Assembly (NCBI RefSeq): GCF_002095395.1
Contig: NZ_MJEI01000088.1
Span: 23,435 to 87,434, forward strand
DNA length: 64,000 nt
Direction of reading: 5' to 3'
DNA from: Williamsia sp. 1135
GTDB lineage: Bacteria > Actinomycetota > Actinomycetes > Mycobacteriales > Mycobacteriaceae
Positions within the stretch are counted from its first letter, which is position 1. Each line of letters begins with the position of its first letter. Under the pieces are notes generated by a model. That model did not search any database. It was not told where the DNA came from and saw nothing but the letters and a program-made list of their open reading frames with translations. This document shows, piece by piece, positions 33,454-42,095 of the stretch. Made by a program: the position numbers and the translations under genes.

Positions 33454-33777
33454 TCAATCGATGGTGATCTCACCCATGGCCGACCAGTCGTCGGCGTCGA
33501 TGGTGTGACTGATGATCCGCGGCGTCGACACCAGCGCCTGTGGCATCTGTTCCTGCGTCGCCTTCTTGAAGTGGTCGCTGTTGACGTGCGGACCAGCCGC
33601 ATCGTCTTCGAAGGCCTCGACCAGGACGAACTCGTTGGGGTCATCGACACTGCGCGACCAGTCGAACCACTTGTTGCCCGGTTCGGCGCGCGTCGCCTGC
33701 GTGAAGGGATCGACGAGATCCAACCATCGCTCGGCCCACTCGGGCTTCACCTGGAACTTGACCACGATGAAAATCAC
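33454..33777 (-). CDS. Antibiotic biosynthesis monooxygenase (ABM)-domain protein
   Basis: 107-residue single-domain protein with the ferredoxin-like ABM fold: IFIVVKFQVKPEWAERWLDLV, then FDWSRSVDDPNEFVLVEAFEDDAAGPHVNSDHFK, the usual EAFxDxxAxxxHxxSxHF pattern. Members act as cofactor-less monooxygenases, LsrG-like isomerases or haem-degrading enzymes; the H-x7-HF pattern fits the putative quinol monooxygenase type. Nothing nearby fixes the substrate. Start ATG 33777. Confidence 0.88.
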   Translation of the reverse strand: MIFIVVKFQVKPEWAERWLDLVDPFTQATRAEPGNKWFDWSRSVDDPNEFVLVEAFEDDAAGPHVNSDHFKKATQEQMPQALVSTPRIISHTIDADDWSAMGEITID

Positions 33778-33910
33778 TGCGCTTCTCCATTCTTCTCGTC
33801 CACCAGTGCACGCTCACCTGAAATCGTAGTTGCGTGGGTGAACGACTCTCCGGGCATTGAGGCCAAGAGGGGACTGCCGTCGCAAGATGAGACGGCCGGA
33901 GCAGGACAGA

Positions 33911-33944
33911 CGAATGCCCCCACCGTATTCGGCAGGGGCATTCG
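33911..33944 (-). terminator. Hairpin after secreted-protein gene
   Basis: CGAATGCCCC (33911-33920) pairs exactly with GGGGCATTCG (33935-33944), 14-base loop, 21 bases beyond the stop of the minus-strand secreted-protein gene. Confidence 0.65.
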
Positions 33945-33964
33945 ATGGAAAGGTCCGACCAGCG

Positions 33965-34711
33965 TCAGCTGGGCAGTCCCGGGATCAGATTGGCGAGACC
34001 GAAGCCACCGAGTGAGCCGGTCGAGGCGCCCTCTTCTTCGGAGGAACCGACCTGCCTGAAGTCGGTGGTGCACCCGTTGAACTGGACCTTGTCGATGGTC
34101 GCCGTTGTGCCGACCGGGCCTTCGATCGAGATGCCGTAGTGCGTCACGACGGTTTGATCACCGGCCGCGGCCTTCAGCGCCGCAAGTGTCGACGGAGTGC
34201 CCCTGGCGATCGTTCCGAGATCTCTTGTCGCCCACCACTGGTCTGAACCAGCGGCGTCGGCGCCGTCGCCGGAGTGCACAAGCGTCGCAAAACCATTCTC
34301 GCCGGATACGTCGCCGGGGCCAGTCGTGTTGGCGCCTGTTACGCGGATCTGCCAGTTACCCGGGACCGCGCCCTCATGTTGGAAGGCCAAGGGGCCGGTC
34401 ACGTCCTTGAGGAGCAACCCGCCTGCTTCATGATACGAAGCCGCACGGTTGTCAACCTTGGTCGTCGAGGGTGTATCGAACGTCGTGAACTTCAACGCTC
34501 CGTTCCCATCTTCACCGCCGGCAACGTGCACGCCAGCCTGGCCGGACTCGTCGCCGAATGTGTTACCCCATCCGTTTGCCTGGTTGCCTGTCGAAATTTC
34601 CGCGCACTCGGATTGTGAGACCGGCGCTGCCGATGCAACTGCGGGGAAGAACAGAGCTGCTGCGCTGACTGCTGCTACGGCGGTGGTGGTACGGAGAATG
34701 GTGCGGTTCAT
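33965..34711 (-). CDS. Secreted protein of unknown function
   Basis: 248 residues with a classical signal peptide (positive MNRTILR, hydrophobic stretch, cleavage after AVASA near residue 28). The mature protein is Gly/Thr/Ser-rich and predicted mostly strand, with Trp-containing segments (NGWGNTFGDESG, GNWQIRVTG, SDQWWATRDLG), two Cys (SECAEIS and NGCTTDF) that could form one disulfide, and a short Ser/Glu-rich then Gly/Leu-rich tail. No family is recognised; the fold suggests a carbohydrate-binding or surface beta-sandwich, an inference only. Its upstream region is unusually AT-rich. Confidence 0.75.
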   Translation of the reverse strand: MNRTILRTTTAVAAVSAAALFFPAVASAAPVSQSECAEISTGNQANGWGNTFGDESGQAGVHVAGGEDGNGALKFTTFDTPSTTKVDNRAASYHEAGGLLLKDVTGPLAFQHEGAVPGNWQIRVTGANTTGPGDVSGENGFATLVHSGDGADAAGSDQWWATRDLGTIARGTPSTLAALKAAAGDQTVVTHYGISIEGPVGTTATIDKVQFNGCTTDFRQVGSSEEEGASTGSLGGFGLANLIPGLPS

Positions 34712-35166
34712 GCGAAGATCGCCCTCCAGTAAATGGACGTGCTGTTGGTGCTGAAGAGGTCAACGTAGCAAACGTCAGTCGGTTGAATGCAAATTGTCGG
34801 CAATATCCAGGAAATATACGCCTGAACGATGTACCGAGAACGTAACTTAACTTTTATTGCCAGTGTGAACTAACTAAGAGTTCAACTTCGAGAACTAGTG
34901 TCGTGAGAAGATTTTTGGAATTACGATCTTGATCTAAGAAGGTTGTGTAAGAGCAACTTTGGACGATCCCAGAATTTTTTAGAGGTGTCGGCGACAACTT
35001 CGACACTCAAACAATCCTAGACGCTTGTATTCGTGATATTCGAATTCTGATGGAGTGTACTGATCCGCGGAATCTGCTCCACTTCTGGCAATATGCTCCG
35101 GTTCCAGAGCTCTGGAACCGGAGCGGATTCCTAGAAGTGGAGCAGATTTTGGCTCGGCGGACCTTG
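34712..35166. other. 455-bp AT-rich intergenic region
   Basis: Noticeably AT-richer than the rest of the window from about 34750 to 35070. No credible gene. It contains GAACT/AGTTC/GAACT alternating repeats near 34866-34896, a small inverted repeat GTGTCG-10-CGACAC (34985-35006) and the large nested hairpin at 35071-35148. It must hold the promoter of the secreted-protein gene. Confidence 0.65.
35071..35148. repeat. 78-bp nested hairpin with 30-bp perfect palindrome core
   Basis: Outer arms of 16 bases (35071-35086, 35133-35148) are perfectly complementary. Inside, an 8-by-8 internal loop precedes a perfect 30-base palindrome (35095-35124) centred on AGAGCTCT. Four T residues end the right arm. 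It lies 19 bases beyond the stop of the SDR gene and may end its transcription. Confidence 0.9.
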
Positions 35167-36006
35167 TCAGGCCGGCGGGAACAGGGGTCCGCCGCCGAAG
35201 GGCTCGCGATGGGATTTCGGTAGTCCACCGTCATTGTTGGTCAGCCCGTAGGAAGCGCCGAGTTCGGCGGTGACGAGACTGTGTCCGTTGTTCTCGAGCA
35301 GCGACGGATCGCGCCACAGGCGATCGATGACGCGGCCGACGAATTGTGGGTGTTCGGCCTCGTCGAGCCGGAATCCGGCGAACTCCTCGATACCGAGTGA
35401 GAGCAGCAGCTCTGTCTGAATGAGCCCGAGCCACAACGAGATCGCGGCCACCCCGGTACCTTCGAGTTCGTGCGCCATGTCGAAGGCCATCTTGTCGAGT
35501 GCAGCCTTGCTCATGCCGTACAGCACCGAGTGGAGGTGTCCGCGGGTTCCGAACGACGAGATGTTGACCATCAAACCGGAGCCTTGGGGCACCATGATCT
35601 TTGCGGCTTCGACGCATGCGACATAGTGCGCGCGGACGCCGACCGTGATGAGGGTGTCCCAGTCGGATACGGGTCGCTCCCAGAACTTGTCGCTGAACCC
35701 GCCGAAGCCCTTGGGGGAGGCCCAAACGTTGTTGACCAGTAGGTCGAGACGACCCTGCTCGGCGTGGATCTGGCTGAACAACCCGGCGACGGCGTCGTCG
35801 TCGGAGTGGTCGAGACTCACCCCGACCGCGGTCCCGCCGGCGTTCTCGATCTCCGAGATGGTCTGCCCCAGTGGGTCATCAGGACCGGTCCCGCCGCGTG
35901 CGGTGACGTACACCGTCCATCCTGCCGCGCCCAATGCGGTGGCCACGCCCTTGCCGACACCGCGGCTCGCCCCGGTCACCAGTGCCACCGACCCTGTTTC
36001 GCTCAC
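35167..36006 (-). CDS. Short-chain dehydrogenase/reductase (DHRS1-like)
   Basis: 279-residue NAD(P)-dependent oxidoreductase: cofactor motif LVTGASRGVGKG, LVNNVWAS in place of NNAG, catalytic Ser in NISSFG, and Y-x-x-x-K in YGMSKAALDKMA. The insertion around PKGFGGFSDKFWERP and the C-terminal extension (HREPFGGGPLFPPA) match the DHRS1-like branch. Substrate unknown. TetR gene lies upstream in the same orientation, 73 bases away. Confidence 0.92.
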   Translation of the reverse strand: MSETGSVALVTGASRGVGKGVATALGAAGWTVYVTARGGTGPDDPLGQTISEIENAGGTAVGVSLDHSDDDAVAGLFSQIHAEQGRLDLLVNNVWASPKGFGGFSDKFWERPVSDWDTLITVGVRAHYVACVEAAKIMVPQGSGLMVNISSFGTRGHLHSVLYGMSKAALDKMAFDMAHELEGTGVAAISLWLGLIQTELLLSLGIEEFAGFRLDEAEHPQFVGRVIDRLWRDPSLLENNGHSLVTAELGASYGLTNNDGGLPKSHREPFGGGPLFPPA

Positions 36007-36079
36007 TTGTGTCCGCCACTTCTACCCATGGCGCCAATCTATCGGCTGGATCTCCGGGCGTGATGAGGATTGGGGCGTC

Positions 36080-36877
36080 TCAGTCGGCCTGTCGCGTCGA
36101 CTCGGGTGTTTGCGGCATCGGGTGATCTTGCGCATTGAAGTATTCCGCGGACCCGCCGGCGGCGGCGATGCCCGAGATCGACGACCAGACCATCATCGTG
36201 AGGTAGTCGATCAACTCGTCCTTACCCAGGCGCTGCTCGACCATCCACCAGTGCACCGCGAGCTGGATCGCACCGACGAGGCTGTACGCCCACGTCTCGA
36301 CCCCGGCGGTCTGCGAACCCTGATCGACCATCCGGTTGATCATCACGAACGTGAGCATCTGAGCGACGAGCTTCTGCGAGTCCGCGAGGACCTGTGCACC
36401 GGACCCGCCGGCCATGACGAAGGAGTAGATGTGCGGCTCGTCGGCCACGGTCTGGACGTAGACCGAGATCACCATGCGGGTCAGTTCGAACTCGCCGACG
36501 TCCTCGTTGATGGCGCTACCGAGCCGCGGCACGAGGACAGTCTCGAGGAAGCGCATCATCGCTGCGGTGGTCAAGTCGCTCTTGTCGCTGAAATAGCGGT
36601 AGAGGACGGTCTTCGACACGCCGATCTCGGAGGCGATCTCATCCATGCCCGCATCGGCGCCGAGGGCCCGCACAGCCGCGAGGGTGCCGTCGACGAGTTC
36701 GGTACGCCGGGCCTCCTTGTGGCCTTCCCAGCGCCGCTTGCGTCCGTCGGTCTTGACGTCGTCGGCGCCGACCTGGTTACGGATGGCCTGGGGGAGTGAC
36801 ACCCCCTTGCTCGCGGCGGTGGCGGCTGCGGCGACCGCAGCGCGGGCGGCCGCAGCCGGGTTGGGGCGAGGGGACAT
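36080..36877 (-). CDS. TetR-family regulator, MadR-like
   Basis: 265 residues. An Ala-rich N-terminal tail precedes the TetR helix-turn-helix: ELVDGTLAAVRALGADAGMDEIASEIGVSKTVLYRYFSDKSDL (recognition helix SKTVLYRYF). The C-terminal ligand domain is helical. In M. tuberculosis the regulator divergent from the DUF445 gene is Rv0472c (MadR), an acyl-CoA-responsive repressor of mycolic-acid desaturase genes; the equivalent location here supports orthology. It is divergent from DUF445 across about 155 bases. Confidence 0.88.
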   Translation of the reverse strand: MSPRPNPAAAARAAVAAAATAASKGVSLPQAIRNQVGADDVKTDGRKRRWEGHKEARRTELVDGTLAAVRALGADAGMDEIASEIGVSKTVLYRYFSDKSDLTTAAMMRFLETVLVPRLGSAINEDVGEFELTRMVISVYVQTVADEPHIYSFVMAGGSGAQVLADSQKLVAQMLTFVMINRMVDQGSQTAGVETWAYSLVGAIQLAVHWWMVEQRLGKDELIDYLTMMVWSSISGIAAAGGSAEYFNAQDHPMPQTPESTRQAD

Positions 36878-37034
36878 CGTGGGGCGTCATTTCTTGTTGT
36901 AGGCGCCGGTCGCAGCGCCGATGCGTGTCGACTGATCTCCAGCTTATGTTCCCGGGCACTCGTCCATGGCATCGAGAGGCGGGTCACCTGCATACCCGTG
37001 ATTCCTCCAACCGGCTTTGGGTAACACTGGATGG

Positions 37035-38420
37035 ATGCAACCGACACAAGCTCCGCGGCCGACGGCTGGTCCGGACGCGGACCGATCGCCGAGGGAGTTA
37101 CCCGCCGGTCGGCATGCCGCGAAGGAAACGTCCCCCGCTCCGAAGCGAAACATCGCCGGGCTCAGCGAGGCGGACAGCGAACGCAAGGCCGCCCTGCGGC
37201 GGATGAAGCTCGTCGCCACCGGGCTCCTGCTGCTGGCCGCGATCATCTACCTGTTCTGCCGCTGGCTCGAAGACCGCGACGGTGAGAACGTCGCAGCGTG
37301 GGTCGGGTACGTACGTGCCGCGGCCGAAGCGGGCATGGTCGGTGCGCTTGCCGACTGGTTCGCCGTCACTGCGCTGTTCAAGCACCCGATGGGCATTCCG
37401 ATCCCGCACACCGCGCTGATCCGCAAGAAGAAGGACCAGATCGGCGACCAGTTGGGAGGCTTCATCGAAGAGAACTTCATGACGCCGGACGTCATCGAGG
37501 AGAAGGTCGCGCAGTTGGCGTTGCCGACCCGGGTCTCCAGTTGGCTGGCAGACCCCAAGAACGCGCCCCGCGTCGGGGAAGAGGCTGCTCGCGGTATCGC
37601 GTTCGCGGCAGAGATGCTCGACGACGAGGACATCGAGAAGCTGATCACCGCGGCCATGCGCTGGGCAGCCGAACCCGAGTGGGGGCCGCCGGCGGGCCGG
37701 GTGCTCGAGCAGCTGATCTCGGAGAACCGGCTGGAGCCCGTCATACAGTTGCTGTGCGACAGGGCCCACGACTTCGCCCTGGGTAGCCAGGATCTGATCG
37801 ACCGCGTGATCGACAAGGACGGTCCCGCGTGGGCTCCGAAGTTCGTGAACAGCCTCGTGGGAGATCGGCTCTATCGCGAGCTCGTCGAGTTCTCGTTCAA
37901 GGTCAAGACCGATCCCCATCATCAGGTCCGCCTGGCGATGACCGGGGTGATGGTGCAACTGGCGCACGACCTGCAGAACGACCCGGATACGATCGCGCGT
38001 CTCGAGGCGATCAAATGCGAGCTGCTCGAACGTGACGAGGTCACCGGGGCGGCGTCGACGGCGTGGAATGCGGGCAAGGCGTTGATCGAGCAGCTCTTGG
38101 CCGACCCGAACGGGACGCTCCGGGCGACGCTGACGGACTCGATCATCCAGATCGCCGAGCGTATCCGCGACGACGAGGTGCTCAAGAACAAGATGAACAT
38201 CTGGATGGTCCGGGTGGCCAGGCACGTCTCGGAGAACTACTCGCAGGAGATCATCTCGGTGATCACCGAGACCGTGCGCGGGTGGGACGCCGAGGACACC
38301 AGCAACAAGATCGAATTGCAGGTCGGGCGCGATCTGCAGTTCATCCGCATCAACGGCACGGTGGTCGGTTCGCTGGCCGGCTTGGTCATCTACACCGTCT
38401 CTGTACTGCTCTTTCATTAA
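37035..38420 (+). CDS. DUF445 membrane-anchored protein
   Basis: About 461 residues of the DUF445 family (YjiN-like). A polar N-terminal segment precedes one hydrophobic helix (MKLVATGLLLLAAIIYLFCRW); conserved motifs are VRAAAEAGMVGALADWFAVTALF, HTALIRKKKDQIG and EENFM; a second helix closes the C-terminus (NGTVVGSLAGLVIYTVSVLLF). The function is unknown. ATG at 37035 is preferred to GTG at 37017; neither has a clear ribosome-binding site. By position it is Rv0473. Confidence 0.9.
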   Translation: MQPTQAPRPTAGPDADRSPRELPAGRHAAKETSPAPKRNIAGLSEADSERKAALRRMKLVATGLLLLAAIIYLFCRWLEDRDGENVAAWVGYVRAAAEAGMVGALADWFAVTALFKHPMGIPIPHTALIRKKKDQIGDQLGGFIEENFMTPDVIEEKVAQLALPTRVSSWLADPKNAPRVGEEAARGIAFAAEMLDDEDIEKLITAAMRWAAEPEWGPPAGRVLEQLISENRLEPVIQLLCDRAHDFALGSQDLIDRVIDKDGPAWAPKFVNSLVGDRLYRELVEFSFKVKTDPHHQVRLAMTGVMVQLAHDLQNDPDTIARLEAIKCELLERDEVTGAASTAWNAGKALIEQLLADPNGTLRATLTDSIIQIAERIRDDEVLKNKMNIWMVRVARHVSENYSQEIISVITETVRGWDAEDTSNKIELQVGRDLQFIRINGTVVGSLAGLVIYTVSVLLFH

Positions 38421-38464
38421 AAGGACGCCGCGATGTTTGTGGCCTTCATCACGGATTAGCTCAA

Positions 38465-38484
38465 GTGCTTGCAATTGCTAGCAC
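38465..38484. promoter_or_regulatory. 20-bp near-palindrome in the XRE-hbhA promoter
   Basis: GTGCTTGCAATTGCTAGCAC equals its reverse complement at 18 of 20 positions. It overlaps a possible -35 TTGCAA (38469-38474), 17 bases before CAGTAT (38492-38497). Candidate autoregulatory operator. Confidence 0.5.
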
Positions 38485-38526
38485 GGGTCGGCAGTATGGC
38501 AATCGAGGCTTGAAGGAGTTACCGAG

Positions 38527-39030
38527 ATGGTTCCAACGCCCGCTGATCCCGATGACGAGCCGGTGACGGCTGTGGTCGCGAACGCGGCACAGGACATCGC
38601 CCAGGACATCAGTGCCAACGTCGCCACTGCTGCCCAGGACATAGGTAGCTTCATCAGATCGCAACGGATGGGCGCCGAGGTGTCGCTACGCCAGCTTGCT
38701 GAGCGTGCAGGCGTCAGTAATCCGTACCTCAGCCAAATTGAACGAGGGTTGCGCAAGCCTTCAGCCGATGTGTTGGCCCAGATAGCCAAGGGTCTGCGTG
38801 TGTCGGCCGAGGTGCTTTACGTACGGGCCGGGATTCTCGAAGAGAGACCCGCGAGTCCGGTGCGCGACGCGCTGATGGCAGACACCGTCATCAGTGAACG
38901 CCAGAAACAAGTGTTGCTCGAGATCTACGAGTCCTTCTGTAAAGAGAACCGGGCTGTGGTCGAAAGTCACACGGATACAACACGATCGAACCCACGTGAA
39001 TTCCTGGAGGAAACCAATGACCAAGTCTGA
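38527..39030 (+). CDS. XRE-family regulator upstream of hbhA
   Basis: 167-residue DNA-binding protein with one helix-turn-helix: GSFIRSQRMGAEVSLRQLAERAGVSNPYLSQIERGLRKPSADVL (residues about 38-80). An Ala/Asp-rich N-terminus and a helical C-terminus flank it. Starts at ATG 38527 after AAGGAG. It corresponds by position to Rv0474, reported (from memory) as a copper-responsive regulator; no metal site is obvious here. The hbhA start lies inside its last codons, so the two are coupled. Confidence 0.92.
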   Translation: MVPTPADPDDEPVTAVVANAAQDIAQDISANVATAAQDIGSFIRSQRMGAEVSLRQLAERAGVSNPYLSQIERGLRKPSADVLAQIAKGLRVSAEVLYVRAGILEERPASPVRDALMADTVISERQKQVLLEIYESFCKENRAVVESHTDTTRSNPREFLEETNDQV

Positions 39031-39766
39031 CCGCAATCTCGCCAACCCCATCTACGCCGCCGTCGGTGCCGGCGACCTCGCTTTCAAGCAGGTCAACGAA
39101 GTGATCGCTCAGCTGCGCGAGCGCACCGAGACCGCCACCGAGCAGGCCCAGGCCCGCTTCGAAGAGACCCGCACCACCGCGCAGACCCGGATCGAAGAGA
39201 CCCGTGAGCGCATTTCTGCTCTGCCCGAAGAGGTTCCGTCGAACATCGACGAGCTGCGCGCGAAGTTCACCTCTGAGGAGCTGCGCAAGGTCGCCGAGGC
39301 CTACATCGAGGTCGCGACCAACATCTACAACTCGCTCGCAGAGCGTGGCGAAGAGACCGTCGAGCGGCTGCGCACCACTCCGGCCGTGGGCGAGCAGCTC
39401 AGCCGCGCGGAGAAGGCCTACAACGACGCTGTCGATCTGACCGAGGACACCCTCGGCACCATCTCGTCGCAGACCCGGGCGGTCGGCCAGCGCGCTGCCA
39501 AGCTCGCGGGCATCGCCCAGGACAAGATCGAAGACGCGACCGAAGACGCCACCGACGCGATCAACGGCACCGCGGGCAAGGTCGAGAGCAAGGCGCGTTC
39601 GTCGAAGGATTCGCCTGCCAAGAAGATCGCCGAGGCCACGGCTCCGGCCAAGAAGGCACCGGCCAAGGCCACCCCGGCGGCACCCGCTGCCAAGGCTCCG
39701 GCCAAGAAGGCTCCGGCCAAGAAGGCTCCCGCGAAGAAGGCTCCGGCCAAGAAGGCCACCAGCTAG
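39017..39766 (+). CDS. hbhA: Heparin-binding haemagglutinin-like protein
   Basis: 249-residue surface-associated protein. Residues 1-160 form a long coiled coil with [20 protein letters not shown]; the C-terminus is a Lys/Ala/Pro-rich tail of repeated APAKK units, the heparin-binding and methylated region of mycobacterial HbhA. No classical signal peptide, as in M. tuberculosis (Rv0475). In mycolata, HbhA is linked to adhesion and intracellular lipid-body organisation. ATG at 39017 follows GGAGG and overlaps the XRE gene by 14 bases. Confidence 0.93.
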   Translation: MTKSDRNLANPIYAAVGAGDLAFKQVNEVIAQLRERTETATEQAQARFEETRTTAQTRIEETRERISALPEEVPSNIDELRAKFTSEELRKVAEAYIEVATNIYNSLAERGEETVERLRTTPAVGEQLSRAEKAYNDAVDLTEDTLGTISSQTRAVGQRAAKLAGIAQDKIEDATEDATDAINGTAGKVESKARSSKDSPAKKIAEATAPAKKAPAKATPAAPAAKAPAKKAPAKKAPAKKAPAKKATS

Positions 39767-39851
39767 TCGGGCAACTCGAGCCATTGGCTCCGCCGCTGCG
39801 AACCCATCACGCGCCTGTCGCGACACGCGAACTGGACAGTAGGCTGCACCC

Positions 39852-40163
39852 GTGAATGTTCTCTCATTCTTGGGGTACGCCCAAAGTCTTGTTCTGCTGC
39901 TGCTGACAGTTGTCGCCGGGATCGCGGCGGCGGTGTCGTTGGTGCACGCCGCACTGCAGCGTCCGGACGCCTTCCCGGCGGTCGATCGCCAGTCGAAGGT
40001 GATCTGGGTGTCCATCCTCGCAGCCGCGACCCTGTTCATCTGGTTGTTCGGGGCCATCGGCATCCTGGGCATCGTCGGCGTCGTCGCCACGATCGTCTAC
40101 ATCGTGGACGTGCGGCCACGGGTCGACTCGATCCAGAACAAGACCTGGTTTCGTAAGCGCTGA
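39852..40163 (+). CDS. DUF2516 small membrane protein
   Basis: 103 residues with three hydrophobic segments (LGYAQSLVLLLLTVVAGIAAA; VIWVSILAAATLFIWLFG; IGILGIVGVVATIVYIVDV) and the VRPRVD end typical of DUF2516. GTG start. It matches Rv0476 in position. Function unknown. Confidence 0.9.
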   Translation: MNVLSFLGYAQSLVLLLLTVVAGIAAAVSLVHAALQRPDAFPAVDRQSKVIWVSILAAATLFIWLFGAIGILGIVGVVATIVYIVDVRPRVDSIQNKTWFRKR

Positions 40164-40257
40164 AGTCCACCATCCATGGGTGGTGAATGGCGTATTCACG
40201 CAGGGTCGACACCCTTCCGCCGATCAAACGCTCGGCGAGCAGACCTAGAATGAGCGC

Positions 40258-41022
40258 ATGGCTGAATACCGGATCAACGAACTCGCGGATGTTTCCGGCG
40301 TCAGCGTCCGCAACATCAGGGTCTACCAGGACCGCGGTCTGCTTCCGCCACCCAAGATCAAGGGCCGTACCGGCTGGTACTCCGCAGAACACCTGAGCCG
40401 GCTCAAGATGATCTCGCAGATGCTCGAGCGGGGCTACACCTTCGCGACGATCAGTGAATTGCTGATGGCAGCGCGATACGGCCTCAAGGTCGAGCACGTG
40501 CTGGAGGCCGAGCCGAAACGCGGCAGCCGGTGGAAGAACCTCAGGCGGATGGCGACCATCACCATCTCCGAGCTGCGCAAGGGACTCGGCGCCACTGACA
40601 ACAACATCGCCCTCGGGCAACGACTGGGACTGCTGGTCAAAGAGGGCGCGGGTTACGCCGTCACCAACCCGGAGGTGCTCGCCGGTGCCGAGGTCCTGGT
40701 GAAGGCCGGTATCGACCTCGACGTCCTGCTCAACCGCTGGGAACGGGTGCAGGACGACCTCCAGGACATCGCAGCCAGCTTCGTCTCGATCGTCACCGAC
40801 AAGTATCTCGTCGAGGGCGCGCCGTTCGAGATGGAGGAGAGCGAGGTGATCCGGCTGGCGGAACTCGTGCAGACCGTGCGGCCGATGGCTCACGACATCG
40901 TCGAGGTCGCCTTCAGCAAGGCGATGGACACCGAGATCTCGCGCGCGCTTGATCGCGGGGCGGAGTTGATGATGGCTGCTGAAGACGAAAAATCGAGCAA
41001 GGCAACGGGTTCCGGCCCTTAG
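40258..41022 (+). CDS. MerR-family transcriptional regulator
   Basis: 254 residues. N-terminal MerR winged helix: YRINELADVSGVSVRNIRVYQDRGLLPPP, then GWYSAEHLSRLKMISQMLERGYTFATISELL. The C-terminal ~150-residue helical domain has no Cys cluster, so it is not a metal sensor of the classical type; an organic effector is likely. Two alpha/beta-hydrolase genes follow in the same direction with a 23-base gap, making them probable targets or co-transcribed partners. Confidence 0.9.
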   Translation: MAEYRINELADVSGVSVRNIRVYQDRGLLPPPKIKGRTGWYSAEHLSRLKMISQMLERGYTFATISELLMAARYGLKVEHVLEAEPKRGSRWKNLRRMATITISELRKGLGATDNNIALGQRLGLLVKEGAGYAVTNPEVLAGAEVLVKAGIDLDVLLNRWERVQDDLQDIAASFVSIVTDKYLVEGAPFEMEESEVIRLAELVQTVRPMAHDIVEVAFSKAMDTEISRALDRGAELMMAAEDEKSSKATGSGP

Positions 41023-41045
41023 ATCCAGGTGGGGAAGAGTAATTC

Positions 41046-42095
41046 ATGAACAAGAAGAAGGTCGCGGTCGGTGGGGCCGCGGTAGGTGCAGGCGTGGTCG
41101 CCGTGGGTGCGGCGATCACCGGAACGTTCCTTGGCTCGATTCTGCGGGCAGCTCTGCTGGCCCCTGATCCTGTTGCAGATCAGCCTGATCCGTTGCTCGA
41201 GACGCCCCGACAGGCGCCGGAACATCTCGATGTCCGTGCTGCGGACGGTACCGCGCTCAATGTCGTGGCCTATGGACCTCCGGACGGCGAACTGATGGTG
41301 CTGGTGCACGGGTGGACGTGCAGCACGCATTACTGGTACCCGCAGATCAACGCGTTCGGCGACCGGTACCGCGTCATCGCCTATGACCAGCGCGGTCACG
41401 GCGATTCCCCACGCGGCAAGACCAAGTTGAGTGTCGAACTCCTGGGTCAAGATCTCCAATCAGTGTTGACCTCGGTGGTACCGAAGGGTCGTCGTGCGCT
41501 GGTTGCCGGGCACAGCATGGGTGGGATGACGATCTTGTCCTGGGCCAAGCAGTTTCCGGAGGCGGTGCCCGAGGTCGCCCGTGCCGTGGTGCTGACGTCC
41601 ACCTGCTCCGATCACCTCTTGCCGAACCTCGGTCTCATCCCGCTCGACCTACCCACGGTGCTCTCTCCGATGGAGTACTTCACCGGACGACTCGTCGCCG
41701 GGGCGACGGTGCATCTGCCACGAACGAAGATGTCGCGCAAGGTGACCCAGTACATTGCCCTCAACACCACCTCACGTCGCTCGCACGTCGACTTCGTCGA
41801 CGAGATGGTGGCCGCGTGCCCGGGACGCTCCCGTGGCAAGTGGGGTAACGCGATGGTCGATCTCGAGGTCACCGAGGGTCTCGACGCACTGGTTGTCCCG
41901 ACCCTGGTGGTCGTCGGCGCCGACGACAAGCTCACCCCGAAGGTCCATGCCGACGCGATGGCGGCGGTACTTCGCGGGCGCGGGCACCTCGAGGATCTCG
42001 TGGTGTGGCCCGGGATCGGCCATATGAGCAGCATCGAGAACGCGGAGGGTTACAACACCCTCCTCACCGACTTGCTGGACCGAACCGCCGACTGA
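41046..42095 (+). CDS. Alpha/beta hydrolase with N-terminal membrane segment
   Basis: 349 residues. The N-terminus (MNKKKVAVGGAAVGAGVVAVG) looks like a signal anchor. The hydrolase core shows oxyanion HGWTCS, DQRGHGDS, the nucleophile elbow GHSMGG, acid in VGADDKLTPK and His in GIGHMSSIE. Esterase, lipase or epoxide-type activity is possible. The stop overlaps the next gene's ATG by one base (TGATG). About one-third identical by eye to that neighbour, so they are tandem paralogues. Confidence 0.92.
   Translation: MNKKKVAVGGAAVGAGVVAVGAAITGTFLGSILRAALLAPDPVADQPDPLLETPRQAPEHLDVRAADGTALNVVAYGPPDGELMVLVHGWTCSTHYWYPQINAFGDRYRVIAYDQRGHGDSPRGKTKLSVELLGQDLQSVLTSVVPKGRRALVAGHSMGGMTILSWAKQFPEAVPEVARAVVLTSTCSDHLLPNLGLIPLDLPTVLSPMEYFTGRLVAGATVHLPRTKMSRKVTQYIALNTTSRRSHVDFVDEMVAACPGRSRGKWGNAMVDLEVTEGLDALVVPTLVVVGADDKLTPKVHADAMAAVLRGRGHLEDLVVWPGIGHMSSIENAEGYNTLLTDLLDRTAD

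Noticed and set aside
34712..35166. Insertion sequence or MITE
   Set aside because: No transposase, no target-site duplication and no terminal repeats beyond the hairpin arms were visible; kept only as an AT-rich region with a hairpin.
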